Below, one piece after another: positions 17,452 through 26,381 of a DNA stretch of 64,000 bases. Made by a program: the position numbers and the translations under genes. Location: NCBI RefSeq assembly GCF_002263515.1, contig NZ_CP022752.1:1860001-1924000 (forward strand), in the 5' to 3' direction. The stretch is from Actinopolyspora erythraea (GTDB lineage Bacteria > Actinomycetota > Actinomycetes > Mycobacteriales > Pseudonocardiaceae). Below the pieces are notes generated by a model, which saw only the letters and a program-made list of their open reading frames with translations, ran no database searches and was not told the origin of the DNA. Each line of letters starts with the position of its first letter. Positions within the stretch are counted from its first letter, which is position 1.

Positions 17452-19149
17452 TCAGCTCAACCCGACGACCTCGCCACGCTCGTCGATGTCGATGTGCTCC
17501 GCGGCCGGCCGGGAGCTCAACCCCGGCATGGTGCGGATGTCGCCGCAGATGGGGTAGACGAAACCGGCCCCCACCGAAGCGCGGACCTCACGAACCGGCA
17601 GCGTCCACCCCGTGGGAGCCCCCAGCAGGGTGGGGTCGGAACTCAGCGACAGGTGCGTCTTGGCGATGCAGACCGGAAGCGAGTCGAACCCGTTGTCCGC
17701 GTAACTCCGCAACGCCCGTGCCGCCGCCGGTTCGTACGAGACCCCGTCGGCGCCGTAGACCCTGGTGGCGATCGTCTCGATCTTGGTGCGCAGGTCCGCG
17801 GAATCCGGGTAGAGCAGTTCGAACCGGCTGGGCTCCTCGGCGGCCTCGCCGACCGCCTCCGCCAGTTCGACCGCCCCCTTCCCACCGTCGGTGAAGTGGG
17901 TGCTGACGGCCACCCGGGCCCCCGCTTCCTCGGCCACCTCTCGGATGGCCCGGTGCTCGCTGGAGTGGTCGGTGGGGAAGGCGTTCACCGCGACCACCGG
18001 CGAGACACCGTGCAGGCGCAGGTTCTCGATCTGCTTGCGGAGGTTGTCGGCCCCGGCGAGTACGTCCTCCGGGTTCTCGGCGAGCATGTCCTCCGGGAGG
18101 TCCTTGCCCGCCACCACCCGGAACCGCCCGGAGTGGGCCTTCAACGCCCGGACGGTGGCGACCAGCACCGCCGCGTCCGGCCGCAGCCCGGAAGCCCGGC
18201 ACTTGATGTTGAAGAACCGCTCGGCCCCCATGTCGGCACCGAAACCGGCCTCGGTGACCACGTAGTCCGCGCACCTGCTGGCGATGCGGTCGGCCACGAT
18301 CGAGGAGTTGCCGTGCGCGATGTTGCCGAACGGTCCCGCGTGCACCAGCACCGGCGTGTTCTCCACGGTCTGCATCAGGTTGGGCTTGATCGCCTCCCGC
18401 ATGATCACCGTCATCGCACCGGCGGCGCCCAGCTGCTCGGCCGTTACCGGCTGCCCCTGGTAGGTGTAGCCCACCACGACGCGCCCCAACCGCTCACGCA
18501 TGTCGTGCAGCGAGTTGGACAGCGCCAGCACCGCCATCACCTCGCTCGCGGCGGTGATGTCGAAACCGGTCTGGTGCGGGGTCCCGTCGGCACTGCCGCC
18601 GAGCCCGGTCACCACGTTGCGCAACTCCCGGTCGTTGATGTCGATCACGCGTCGCCAGGTGATGCGGTGTGGGTCCAGCCCGAGGGCGTTGCCCTTGTGC
18701 AGGTGGTTGTCCACCATCGCCGCCAGCATGTTGTTGGCGGCGGTGACGGCGTGCATGTCCCCGGTCAGGTGCAGGTTCAGCGCCTCCATGGGCACCACCT
18801 GGCTGTAACCACCACCGGCGGCACCGCCCTTGATGCCGAACGTCGGCCCCATGGATGGTTGCCGGATCGCCACGGCCGACCTCTTGCCCAGGTGACGCAG
18901 CGCCTGGCCGAGCCCGACGGTGGTCGTGGTCTTGCCCTCGCCGAGCGGGGTGGGCGTGATCGCCGACACCAGGACGTACTTGGCCCGCTTCCGCTCCCCG
19001 AGCTCGTCGAGGGCGCTCAGGGAGACCTTGGCGACGTCTCGGCCGTACGGCTCCAGCAGGTGGGGAGCCAGCCCCAGGTCCGCTGCGACCTCCTCCAGCG
19101 GCCTTCGGGGCGAGGACCGCGATATGTCCAGGTCGGACGGCATGTTCAT
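17452..19149 (-). CDS. fhs: formate-tetrahydrofolate ligase
   Basis: A 565 aa ATP-dependent enzyme joining formate and THF to 10-formyl-THF. Run in reverse it recovers ATP from 10-formyl-THF and releases formate. The nucleotide-binding loop is TPLGEGKTTTTVGLGQAL (about residue 70), followed by RQPSMGPTFGIKGGAAGGG, both invariant in the family. The ATG at 19149 follows GGAGG and overlaps the upstream metF stop as ATGA. It is the last gene of the gcvT-like/metF/fhs chain. In this context the reverse direction, as the energy-conserving end of methyl-group oxidation, is the likely role. folD is not in the window. Confidence 0.96.
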   Translation of the reverse strand: MNMPSDLDISRSSPRRPLEEVAADLGLAPHLLEPYGRDVAKVSLSALDELGERKRAKYVLVSAITPTPLGEGKTTTTVGLGQALRHLGKRSAVAIRQPSMGPTFGIKGGAAGGGYSQVVPMEALNLHLTGDMHAVTAANNMLAAMVDNHLHKGNALGLDPHRITWRRVIDINDRELRNVVTGLGGSADGTPHQTGFDITAASEVMAVLALSNSLHDMRERLGRVVVGYTYQGQPVTAEQLGAAGAMTVIMREAIKPNLMQTVENTPVLVHAGPFGNIAHGNSSIVADRIASRCADYVVTEAGFGADMGAERFFNIKCRASGLRPDAAVLVATVRALKAHSGRFRVVAGKDLPEDMLAENPEDVLAGADNLRKQIENLRLHGVSPVVAVNAFPTDHSSEHRAIREVAEEAGARVAVSTHFTDGGKGAVELAEAVGEAAEEPSRFELLYPDSADLRTKIETIATRVYGADGVSYEPAAARALRSYADNGFDSLPVCIAKTHLSLSSDPTLLGAPTGWTLPVREVRASVGAGFVYPICGDIRTMPGLSSRPAAEHIDIDERGEVVGLS

Positions 19150-19991
19150 GCGGGCACCTCCTGCAACCGGTCGGCCATTTCGACGACCCATTGCCGGGTC
19201 TTGGTGATCTCGTTGAAGGTGAACAGGTGCCAACCCGCGATGTTGTAGGCCGGATCCACGATGTAGGGCGACAACTCGTCGAACACGTTCTCCGGGGTGT
19301 AGCGGGTCAGCAGCTTGCTCACCACACCGTGCTGCTTGCGCAGGAAGCGCATGGACTGGCCCAGCCCGATCTTCATCGAGATCCGCAGCAGCTTGCTCGG
19401 ATCGATCGAGCCCGGCGCACCGATGTAGACCGGCAGTTCGACGCCCCTGGCCCGCATGCTCTTGACCCACGAGGCGATCGTGTTCGGGTCGTAGCAGATC
19501 TGCGAGACGATGTAGTCGGCGTAACGTGCCTTCTCGTCGGTGGCCTGGATGGTCATGCGATCCGGGATGAAGGCGTGCTGCTCCGGATAACCGGTGATCC
19601 CGAGCCGGTACGGCCTGGTGCCGATCTCCTCCATCCCCCGCAGTAACGAGAGCGCGTCGGTGAACCTGCCCGCGGGCCGTTCGGCGTCCCCCGCGATGAC
19701 GAACACCTCGGTCAACCCGAGATCATCCACGTGGGCCAGCAGGTCGGTCAGGTGGGCGGAGTCCCTGACCAGCCGTGCCGCCAGGTGGGGGACCACGTGC
19801 ATTCCCTCGTCGCGCAGCCGCGCCGCCGTGTCGAGGGTGGCCTCGGTCCCCTTGGCTGGGGAGGACGTGACCGTCACCGTGGTCCCGGCGGGTAGCTCCC
19901 GCACCTGCTCGACCACCCCCCGCAGCGGTAGCACCTCGTAGCGGGAGTTGCGGAGGTAACGCTGTAGCTGTTGATGCGCGTTCGTGGTCAT
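19146..19991 (-). CDS. metF: methylenetetrahydrofolate reductase-like protein
   Basis: A 281 aa TIM-barrel flavoprotein of the MetF family interconverting 5-methyl- and 5,10-methylene-THF. Family segments include VTVTSSPAKGTEATLD near the start, HLAARLV, EVFVIAGD (about residue 95) and ADYIVSQICYDPN (about residue 165), which match the folate and FAD-binding strands of MetF. It overlaps its neighbours on both sides by ATGA. Being locked between a THF methyltransferase and fhs suggests it works in the oxidative direction, using methyl-THF made by the upstream enzyme, rather than supplying methionine synthesis. Confidence 0.9.
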   Translation of the reverse strand: MTTNAHQQLQRYLRNSRYEVLPLRGVVEQVRELPAGTTVTVTSSPAKGTEATLDTAARLRDEGMHVVPHLAARLVRDSAHLTDLLAHVDDLGLTEVFVIAGDAERPAGRFTDALSLLRGMEEIGTRPYRLGITGYPEQHAFIPDRMTIQATDEKARYADYIVSQICYDPNTIASWVKSMRARGVELPVYIGAPGSIDPSKLLRISMKIGLGQSMRFLRKQHGVVSKLLTRYTPENVFDELSPYIVDPAYNIAGWHLFTFNEITKTRQWVVEMADRLQEVPA

Positions 19992-21199
19992 TTCGACACC
20001 GCCGCTTCTTCCTGCCGTTCGAACTGCTTGGGGATCTGCTTCTTCGGGTCGAGGAAGGGCTTCTCCACCACCTCGGCTTCCTGCGGACCGTGCTGGGTCT
20101 CCACCACGAGCGGGGTACCCACCTCGTGGTAGCTGATCGGCACCATCGCGTAGCCGATGTTGCGTTCCAGCCTCGGTGAGTAGCAGGCGGAGGTGACGTC
20201 GCCGATGCGCAGTCCGTTGGGGTCCCGGACCGGGAAGGTGTCGATCATCGAGCCGTCGTTGAAGCTGCCCACCTCGGGGCCGCCCATGGCCACACCCACC
20301 AGCTTGCGGGTGATCCCCTCGTTGTAGATCCGGGTCAGTGCCGACTTGCCGATGAAGTCCGCCTCCTGGTTGAGGTCGACCATCCAGGTCGCCTCGAAGC
20401 CGTAACCGACCTCGAACGGGTTGGTGTCGTAGGTGATGTCGCAGCCCCAGGAGAGGATGCCCGCCTCGATGCGGCGGATGTGGCAGGGGCCGATCACCCG
20501 CATGTCGTAGGGCTGGCCAGCTTCCCAGATCCTCTCCCAGAGGCGCACCCCGTCCTGGCTGGCGTTGTGCAGATAGATCTCGTACCCGAGCTCGGCCGTG
20601 TAACCGGTGCGCGAGACGATCACGTCCATGCCGTCCAGCTGCCGGTCCACGGCGTAGTAGTACGGGATGTCCTGGATGGACTCCCCGAACAGGTCCACCA
20701 TGACCTCGCGGGACTTCGGGCCCTGCACCTGGACCGGCCCCACGTCGGGCTCACGGATCTGGACGTTCATCCCCATGCTGTAGGCGAGCCCCTTGGCCCA
20801 CAGCAGCACGTCGCTGTCGGCCAGCGACAGCCAGAAGTGGTTCTCCCCGAGACGCAGCAGCACGGGGTCGTTGATGATGCCCCCGTCCTCGGCGGTGATG
20901 AACACGTACTTGCATTGCCCGACCCGGCACTTGTTCAGATCACGGGGGACCAGCATGTTGGTGAACTCGAAGGCGTCCGGTCCGGTGATCTCCACCTGGC
21001 GCTCGACGCCGACGTCCCACAGCGTCACGCCGTTGAGCAGGTGCCAGTACTCGGCTACGGGGTCACCGTAGTGCCTGGCGTGGTAGGTGTGGTTGTACAC
21101 GCTGTACATCCCCACTCCGTGCCTACGCGAAGCGTAGAAGAACGGGGACTTGCGGATACGGGGGTACTGCAGGATCGCGGGGGTCGGGTTAATGCTCAT
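19988..21199 (-). CDS. GcvT/DmdA-family tetrahydrofolate-dependent methyltransferase (demethylase)
   Basis: A 403 aa protein of the aminomethyltransferase (GcvT) fold. Readable folate-domain features are GVTLWDVGVERQVEITGPDA near residue 55, VQVQGPKSREVMVDLFG near 165, SRTGYTAELGYEIYL near 200 and RRIEAGILSWGCDITYD near 250. It is not glycine-cleavage GcvT: no gcvP or gcvH is nearby, and the sequence is closer in style to DMSP demethylase DmdA and the LigM-type O-demethylases, which transfer methyl groups to THF. It is followed by metF and fhs through ATGA overlaps, the same triad as ligM-metF-ligH in Sphingobium. With DMG oxidase and sarcosine oxidase beside it, I infer a methylated compatible solute (betaine or DMSP) as substrate. 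The start at 21199 follows GAGGAG. Confidence 0.85.
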   Translation of the reverse strand: MSINPTPAILQYPRIRKSPFFYASRRHGVGMYSVYNHTYHARHYGDPVAEYWHLLNGVTLWDVGVERQVEITGPDAFEFTNMLVPRDLNKCRVGQCKYVFITAEDGGIINDPVLLRLGENHFWLSLADSDVLLWAKGLAYSMGMNVQIREPDVGPVQVQGPKSREVMVDLFGESIQDIPYYYAVDRQLDGMDVIVSRTGYTAELGYEIYLHNASQDGVRLWERIWEAGQPYDMRVIGPCHIRRIEAGILSWGCDITYDTNPFEVGYGFEATWMVDLNQEADFIGKSALTRIYNEGITRKLVGVAMGGPEVGSFNDGSMIDTFPVRDPNGLRIGDVTSACYSPRLERNIGYAMVPISYHEVGTPLVVETQHGPQEAEVVEKPFLDPKKQIPKQFERQEEAAVSK

Positions 21200-21298
21200 G
21201 GGGGACTCCTCACGGGGTTGTTGGGGTGATTCGGCCGGACCGCCCACCGGGGGCGGTGAGCGGTTCGGTTCGTCGGGGGGATGGAGCTCGGTGCGCCG

Positions 21299-23791
21299 TC
21301 AGCAGCGCATCCGTTTCATCTCGGGGTCGAATACCGGATCGGACATCACCGTGGCGGGATGCCGCTGACCGAAGTAGGCCACCTCCACGGAAGTGCCCGC
21401 CTCGGACAGTTCCGAGGGCAACCACGCGTAGGCGAGGCTGAGCCCGATGCTGTGGCCGTAGCCCGTACTCGTGGTGAAACCGCAGGCCCGCCGGTCCCGC
21501 GGACCGGCGAAGACCGGCTCGGAACCCATCACTACCGTGCCGTCGTCGACGGACAGGCAGCACAACTTGCGTCGTACCGGTTGCTCGCGGCGGCGGAGCA
21601 GCGCGTCACGACCGACGAACTGGCCCTTGTCCGGTTTCACCGCGAAGGCCAGTCCCGCCTCGTCGGGGGTGTGCACGCTCCACATGTCACCGCCCCAGGC
21701 CCGGTATCCCTTCTCCAGCCTGAGGTTGCTGAAGGCGCCCCGGCCGCCCGCGATGACGCCGTACTCGGCGCCCGCCCCGGCCAGCAGGTCCCACAGCCGC
21801 AGACCGAAGTCGGCCGTGGTGTAGAGCTCCCAGCCCAGCTCACCCACGTAGGACAGCCGCAGCGCCGTGACCGGTACCTCGCGGACGAACAGCTGCTTGG
21901 CCCGGAAGAAGCGGAACTGTTCGTGCGAGACGTCCGTCTCGGTCAGCGACTGCAGCACCGCCCGGGCGTAGGGTCCCCACAGTCCGATGCAGCACGTGCC
22001 GCCGGTGATGTCGCGCACCGCCGTCGACTCGTCCGCGTGGTCGCGCATCCAGGCGATGTCGCGCTGTCCGTTGCAGCCGACCTGGAAGGTGTTCTCGGAG
22101 AGCCGCGCCACCGTGATGTCGGAGCGGATGCCGCCCGTGGGGTCGAGCATCAGCGTGTAGGTCACGTAGCCGGGGGCGCGGTCCAGCTGGTTGGTCGTCA
22201 ACCGTTGCAGCAGTTCCAGCGCTCCGGGGCCGCTGACCTCGGCGCGGCACAGCGAGGTCATGTCGTACATGGCCACCCGCTCGCGGGTCACCTGGTGCTC
22301 GGCCGCGATGATCGGGGACCAGTAGCGGCTCGCCCACGGCCCTGGGGTGGCGATCTCGCGGTCGTCGACCAGGGAGGCGTTGGCGTCGAACCAGTGCGGG
22401 CGCTCCCAGCCGCTGGCCTCCAGGAAGAACCCGTCGAGTTCCAGTTGCCTCGGGTAGAACGGGCTGGTGCGCAGCGGCCTGGGGTGCTCCGGGGGTTGCT
22501 GGGGGTGGATGATGTCGTAGACCTCGCGGAAGGTCTGCGCGCTGCGCTCGGCCACGTAGCTGTCGCTGTGTGCGAAGTTCTCGAACCGGCGCACGTCCGC
22601 CGAGCGCAGGTCGATGCTGGGCACGCCATCGGTCATCCACTCGGCCATCGCCAGCCCCACACCTGCGGAGTGCGTGATCCACACCGCCTCGGCCACCCAG
22701 AAGTTGTCCACCTCCCGGGTCGGTCCCAGCACCGGCGCTCCGTCGGCGGTGAACAGGAAGATCCCGTTCATGCCCTCGGCGACCTCGGTGTGCCGCAGGG
22801 CGGGGATCAGCTCCCTGGCCTCGTCGAACGGTTTGGCGAAGTCCTCGGGGGTGAAGGGGTGCACCGAGGACATCCCCTTCCAGCCGCCGCCCTCCGGAGG
22901 GGCCTCGACGCCGTCTCCCGGCGCCTTGGTCGGGGCCAGCTCGTCGCAGGTGACGGGGATGACCCGGTGCTGGTAGGAGCCGATCCCGTAGCGGTCGTGG
23001 ATCTGCCTGAAGTACAGGGAGCTGTCCTGCTGGCGCAGAATGGGCTGTTCGACCTCCTCGGCCTCCGCGACCAGCCCGTCGACCGGCTCGGTGACCGCGT
23101 ACTGGTGCGCCACCGGCTGAACCGGTATCGACACGCCCACCATCTCGCCGATGCGGGGGCCCCAGATGCCCGCGCAGCACAGCACCCGCTCCGCGGTGAC
23201 CGTTCCCCGGTCGGTCTGCACCGCGTTGATCCGCCCGTCGGCCACGTCGAAGCCGGTCACTTCGGTGTGCTCGGCGAACCGCACTCCCAGGCGCTGCGCC
23301 TCACGCGCCATGGACTCCGCGGCGCGCACGGGTTTGGCGATGCCGTCGGTGGGCACGTGGAACCCGCCGTATATCCGGTCCGGATCCAGCTGCGGAATCC
23401 GCTCCCGGACCTCCTCCGGGGTCAGCAGGCTGCCCGAGAGTCCCCAGGCGGTGGCGAGACCGTGCTTGCGGTGCAGTTCGTCCCACCGCGCTTGCGAGGT
23501 GGCCACCTCGATTCCCCCCACCTGGTGGAAGCAGGGGCGGCCGTCCACGCTCGCGGCGGAGAACCGCTCCACCGTGTAGCGCGCCAGCTGGGTCATCGTC
23601 TGGGATCCGCTGGTCTGGAACACCAGTCCGGGGGCGTGCGAGCTGGACCCCCCGGTGGCGAAGAGTGGCCCCTGCTCGACCACGAGCACGTCCGTCACCC
23701 CGCGCTGGGCGAGGTGGTAGGCGGTGCTGCATCCGACGATTCCAGCGCCGATTATCACGATGCGTGCACTCGAATCGAGCATCGAAGCCAT
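21299..23791 (-). CDS. dimethylglycine oxidase (FAD domain plus THF-binding GcvT domain)
   Basis: An 830 aa bifunctional enzyme, the same length and layout as Arthrobacter globiformis dimethylglycine oxidase. It demethylates N,N-dimethylglycine to sarcosine and passes the carbon to THF as methylene-THF. The FAD-binding start is RIVIIGAGIVGCSTAYHLAQRG. SSSHAPGLVFQT (His52) matches the segment expected to hold the covalent flavin. The C-terminal half (about residues 430-830) is GcvT-like, with MYDMTSLCRAEVSGPGAL, GGTCCIGLWGP and SYVGELGWELYTT. The start at 23791 gives the MAS opening. It lies 99 bp before the GcvT/DmdA-like gene. A GntR gene and a near-palindrome lie upstream. Confidence 0.92.
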   Translation of the reverse strand: MASMLDSSARIVIIGAGIVGCSTAYHLAQRGVTDVLVVEQGPLFATGGSSSHAPGLVFQTSGSQTMTQLARYTVERFSAASVDGRPCFHQVGGIEVATSQARWDELHRKHGLATAWGLSGSLLTPEEVRERIPQLDPDRIYGGFHVPTDGIAKPVRAAESMAREAQRLGVRFAEHTEVTGFDVADGRINAVQTDRGTVTAERVLCCAGIWGPRIGEMVGVSIPVQPVAHQYAVTEPVDGLVAEAEEVEQPILRQQDSSLYFRQIHDRYGIGSYQHRVIPVTCDELAPTKAPGDGVEAPPEGGGWKGMSSVHPFTPEDFAKPFDEARELIPALRHTEVAEGMNGIFLFTADGAPVLGPTREVDNFWVAEAVWITHSAGVGLAMAEWMTDGVPSIDLRSADVRRFENFAHSDSYVAERSAQTFREVYDIIHPQQPPEHPRPLRTSPFYPRQLELDGFFLEASGWERPHWFDANASLVDDREIATPGPWASRYWSPIIAAEHQVTRERVAMYDMTSLCRAEVSGPGALELLQRLTTNQLDRAPGYVTYTLMLDPTGGIRSDITVARLSENTFQVGCNGQRDIAWMRDHADESTAVRDITGGTCCIGLWGPYARAVLQSLTETDVSHEQFRFFRAKQLFVREVPVTALRLSYVGELGWELYTTADFGLRLWDLLAGAGAEYGVIAGGRGAFSNLRLEKGYRAWGGDMWSVHTPDEAGLAFAVKPDKGQFVGRDALLRRREQPVRRKLCCLSVDDGTVVMGSEPVFAGPRDRRACGFTTSTGYGHSIGLSLAYAWLPSELSEAGTSVEVAYFGQRHPATVMSDPVFDPEMKRMRC

Positions 23792-23875
23792 GGCCGCCCC
23801 CTGTCGAATATCGGGAACCGGTGTTGCGTCTAGAACAACCATCTGCGTCACTCGCAACAGTGCGCCCGACGCGCT

Positions 23876-23895
23876 ATGTGCGTCAAGACACACAT
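23876..23895. promoter_or_regulatory. candidate GntR operator upstream of dimethylglycine oxidase
   Basis: The arms ATGTGCGTC (23876-23884) and GACACACAT (23887-23895) match at 8 of 9 positions. The site is about 85 bp upstream of the start codon and next to the gene for an FCD-type GntR regulator. Confidence 0.5.
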
Positions 23896-23983
23896 TCGGG
23901 CGACAAGTGATTGACTTGCCGGGCAAGATCGCGGGGTTGTCCTGGGGGAGCGCCGAATCTCCCGCGCTGCGGCGCGCGAGGCG

Positions 23984-24652
23984 TCAGAGCACCTGGCGGA
24001 TCGAGTTCTCGAAGTGATCGACGTGGTTCACCGCGACGCGGTCCGCGCGGTCCGCGTCGGCGGCGATGACGGCCTTCAGCAACTCGGTGTGTTCGGTGAC
24101 GTGGCTCGTGACGTCGTTCAACCGGTCGAAGAACAGTCCCCAGATGCGCAGTGCGAGGTTGTAGTACTGACCGAGCGTGCTTTCCAGGTAACCGTTGTGC
24201 GTGCAGCGGTACAGCGCGCGGTGCACCCGCGCGTCCACGTCCATCACCGAGTCCGGTTCCTCGGGCACCCGCTCGACGAGCTCGACCAGCTCGGCGAGCT
24301 CGGTTCGCTCGGCCTCGGTGGCCCGCTCGGCCGCCCGGCGGGCCGCGTGTCCCTCCAGCCTGCGCCGCACGTCGGCGATCAGTGCGTGGTCGGTGATGTT
24401 GACCTCGGTGACGAAGGTTCCCCTGCGGGGGTAGATGGCCACCAGCGACTCGGCGGCGAGCCGCTTCACGGCTTCCCGGAACGGAGTGCGGCCGAGGCCG
24501 AGTTCGCGGGTGAGGGCCTCCTCCTGCACCGGGGAGCCGGGGGCCAGGCGCAGCGACAGGATCTCCTCCCGCAGGGTCAGGTAGGCGCGCTCCGCCTGCG
24601 AGAGCCGCTGCGGCGAACTGTCACCCGATGGGGAATTGACCGCTTCCGACAC
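23984..24652 (-). CDS. GntR-family regulator, FadR (FCD) subfamily
   Basis: A 222 aa repressor-type protein. The winged helix covers residues 18-85, with the family core PVQEEALTRELGLGRTPFREAVKRL. The C-terminal FCD helical domain shows spaced Asp/His residues (DVDARVHRALY, TEHTELLKAV, NHVDHFENS) that would coordinate a metal and bind a carboxylate effector. It lies between the DMG oxidase operon and the divergent soxBDAG operon, so it is the natural candidate to control both. The effector would then be a substrate such as dimethylglycine or sarcosine (inference). Confidence 0.9.
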   Translation of the reverse strand: MSEAVNSPSGDSSPQRLSQAERAYLTLREEILSLRLAPGSPVQEEALTRELGLGRTPFREAVKRLAAESLVAIYPRRGTFVTEVNITDHALIADVRRRLEGHAARRAAERATEAERTELAELVELVERVPEEPDSVMDVDARVHRALYRCTHNGYLESTLGQYYNLALRIWGLFFDRLNDVTSHVTEHTELLKAVIAADADRADRVAVNHVDHFENSIRQVL

Positions 24653-24673
24653 GGCTCGTAGCCTACCGCACAG

Positions 24674-24687
24674 ACTGATATTTCAGT
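24674..24687. promoter_or_regulatory. short near-palindrome in the GntR/soxB divergent region
   Basis: ACTGATATTTCAGT is symmetric except for one central pair. It lies 22 bp upstream of the GntR start and about 150 bp upstream of soxB, in the most AT-rich part of the divergent spacer. The binding protein is unknown. Confidence 0.35.
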
Positions 24688-24836
24688 TGTTGTTCACTTA
24701 TATGTAACGACGTTCATTATTCCCCGCAGTGCTCCCCGCGCGGTTCGACAGCTCTTCGAGTCCCGCCTTCGGCGGGAACGGCCCCCGAGCCACCCACACC
24801 GCGAGCAACCCGAGAACAGCCAGCAAGGAGCCACCG

Positions 24837-26060
24837 TTGGTCGCTGACGGCAACACCCCAGCTCCTCCGGAGCGGCTGTGGCGCAATCCGGAGCCGAAAC
24901 GCAACTACGACGTGGTGATCGTCGGTGCGGGCGGGCACGGACTGGCCACCGCCTACTACCTGGCGCGCAACCACGGCATCACCGACATCGCCGTCGTCGA
25001 GCGCGGGTGGCTCGCGGGTGGCAACATGGCCCGCAACACCACGATCATCCGCTCGAACTACCTGCTCGACGCCAGCGCTGCGCTCTACGACCACGCGCTG
25101 CGGCTCTGGGAGGAACTGCCCGAGGAACTCGACTACGAGTTCCACTTCAGCCAGCGCGGCGTGCTCAACCTCGCCCACACCGAGCAGGAGGTCCGCGACG
25201 CCCGCCGCCGCGCGTTCGCCAACGAGCTCAACGGGGTGGACGCCGAGTGGCTGACCCCGGACGAGATCGCCGAGGTCTGCCCCATCCTCGACACCTCGCC
25301 GAACCTGCGCTACCCGGTACTCGGCGCCACCTACCAGCGCAGGGCCGGCATAGCCAAGCACGACCTCGTCGCCTGGGGGCTGGCCCGCAAGTGCGACGAG
25401 ATGGGAGTGGACTTCGTCCAGAACCGCGAGGTCACCGGGTTCCTCACCGACGGGGACCGGGTGGTCGGAGTGCGCACCGACAAGGGCGACATCGGGGCGG
25501 GGCGCGTGGGCCTGGCGGCGGCGGGCAGAACCACGCTGCTCACCGACACCCTCGGGCTGCGGCTGCCGTTGCAGAGCCATCCGCTGCAGGCGATGGCCAC
25601 CGAGATCCTGGAACCCGTGCACCCCTGCGTGGTCATGTCCAACCACGTGCACGTCTACACCAGCCAGGCCCACAAGGGCGAGCTCGTGCTGGGGGCGGGC
25701 ATCGACACGCACAACGGGTACGCGCAGCGCGGTTCGGTGCACGTGGTGGAGAACCAGCTGGCGGCGGCCGTGGAGCTGTTCCCCGTGTTCGCCAGGGCGC
25801 ACCTGCTGCGGACCTGGGCGGGCACCGTGGACGTGACTCCCGACGCCTCACCGATCATCGGCCCCACCCCCTACGAGAACCTCTTCGTCAACTGCGGCTG
25901 GGGCACGGGCGGCTTCAAGGCGACCCCGGGGGCCGGATGGGTGTTCGCGCACACCATCGCCACCGGATCCCCGCACCCCCTCAACGAGCCCTACGGGATG
26001 GAGCGGTTCACCACCGGAGCGCTCATAGACGAACACGGCGCGGCCGCCGTGGCCCACTGA
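24837..26060 (+). CDS. soxB: sarcosine oxidase beta subunit
   Basis: A 407 aa flavoprotein and the catalytic subunit of heterotetrameric sarcosine oxidase, converting sarcosine to glycine. The FAD-binding motif is [22 protein letters not shown] (about residues 24-45). His175 in [11 protein letters not shown] is at the position of the covalent-FMN histidine known from Corynebacterium enzymes (173-175). A C-terminal [16 protein letters not shown] segment closes the substrate site. The TTG start at 24837 is chosen because AGGAG lies 6 nt upstream and the length matches the family. An upstream ATG at 24729 would add 36 non-homologous residues. It is the first gene of soxBDAG. Confidence 0.95.
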   Translation: MVADGNTPAPPERLWRNPEPKRNYDVVIVGAGGHGLATAYYLARNHGITDIAVVERGWLAGGNMARNTTIIRSNYLLDASAALYDHALRLWEELPEELDYEFHFSQRGVLNLAHTEQEVRDARRRAFANELNGVDAEWLTPDEIAEVCPILDTSPNLRYPVLGATYQRRAGIAKHDLVAWGLARKCDEMGVDFVQNREVTGFLTDGDRVVGVRTDKGDIGAGRVGLAAAGRTTLLTDTLGLRLPLQSHPLQAMATEILEPVHPCVVMSNHVHVYTSQAHKGELVLGAGIDTHNGYAQRGSVHVVENQLAAAVELFPVFARAHLLRTWAGTVDVTPDASPIIGPTPYENLFVNCGWGTGGFKATPGAGWVFAHTIATGSPHPLNEPYGMERFTTGALIDEHGAAAVAH

Positions 26061-26107
26061 CGGAGCGTTCCCGTCCGTTCCGCGACGAGTCCCCGAGGAG
26101 GTCGCAG

Positions 26108-26377
26108 ATGCTACTCGTCCGATGCCCCTGGTGCGGTGACCGCGACGAGGCGGAGTTCCGCTACGGCGGACAGGCCGACGTCGACTACCCGGCCGACCCC
26201 CACCAGCTCGATGACGCCTCCTGGGGCGAGTACCTGTTCGTGCGCGCCAACCCGCTCGGCTCGTTCAACGAACGCTGGATGCACACCGCCGGGTGCCGCC
26301 GCTGGTTCTCGCTCGTGCGGGACACCGCCACCAACGAGATGAGCCCGGACATTCCACGACGTCGGGAAAGTCGGTAA
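26108..26377 (+). CDS. soxD: sarcosine oxidase delta subunit
   Basis: An 89 aa zinc-binding structural subunit. The ligands are readable as Cys6 and Cys9 (CPWCG), His59 and Cys63 (MHTAGC), exactly the family pattern. The acidic ADVDYP and SFNERWMHTAGCRRWF segments are also conserved. GAGGAGG precedes the ATG. It lies 47 bp after soxB and 4 bp before soxA. Confidence 0.95.
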   Translation: MLLVRCPWCGDRDEAEFRYGGQADVDYPADPHQLDDASWGEYLFVRANPLGSFNERWMHTAGCRRWFSLVRDTATNEMSPDIPRRRESR

Positions 26378-26381
26378 CGCC

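Noticed and set aside
21281..23833. An 850-codon plus-strand frame opposite dimethylglycine oxidase
   Set aside because: Same antisense artefact. The minus-strand reading matches DMG oxidase along its full length.
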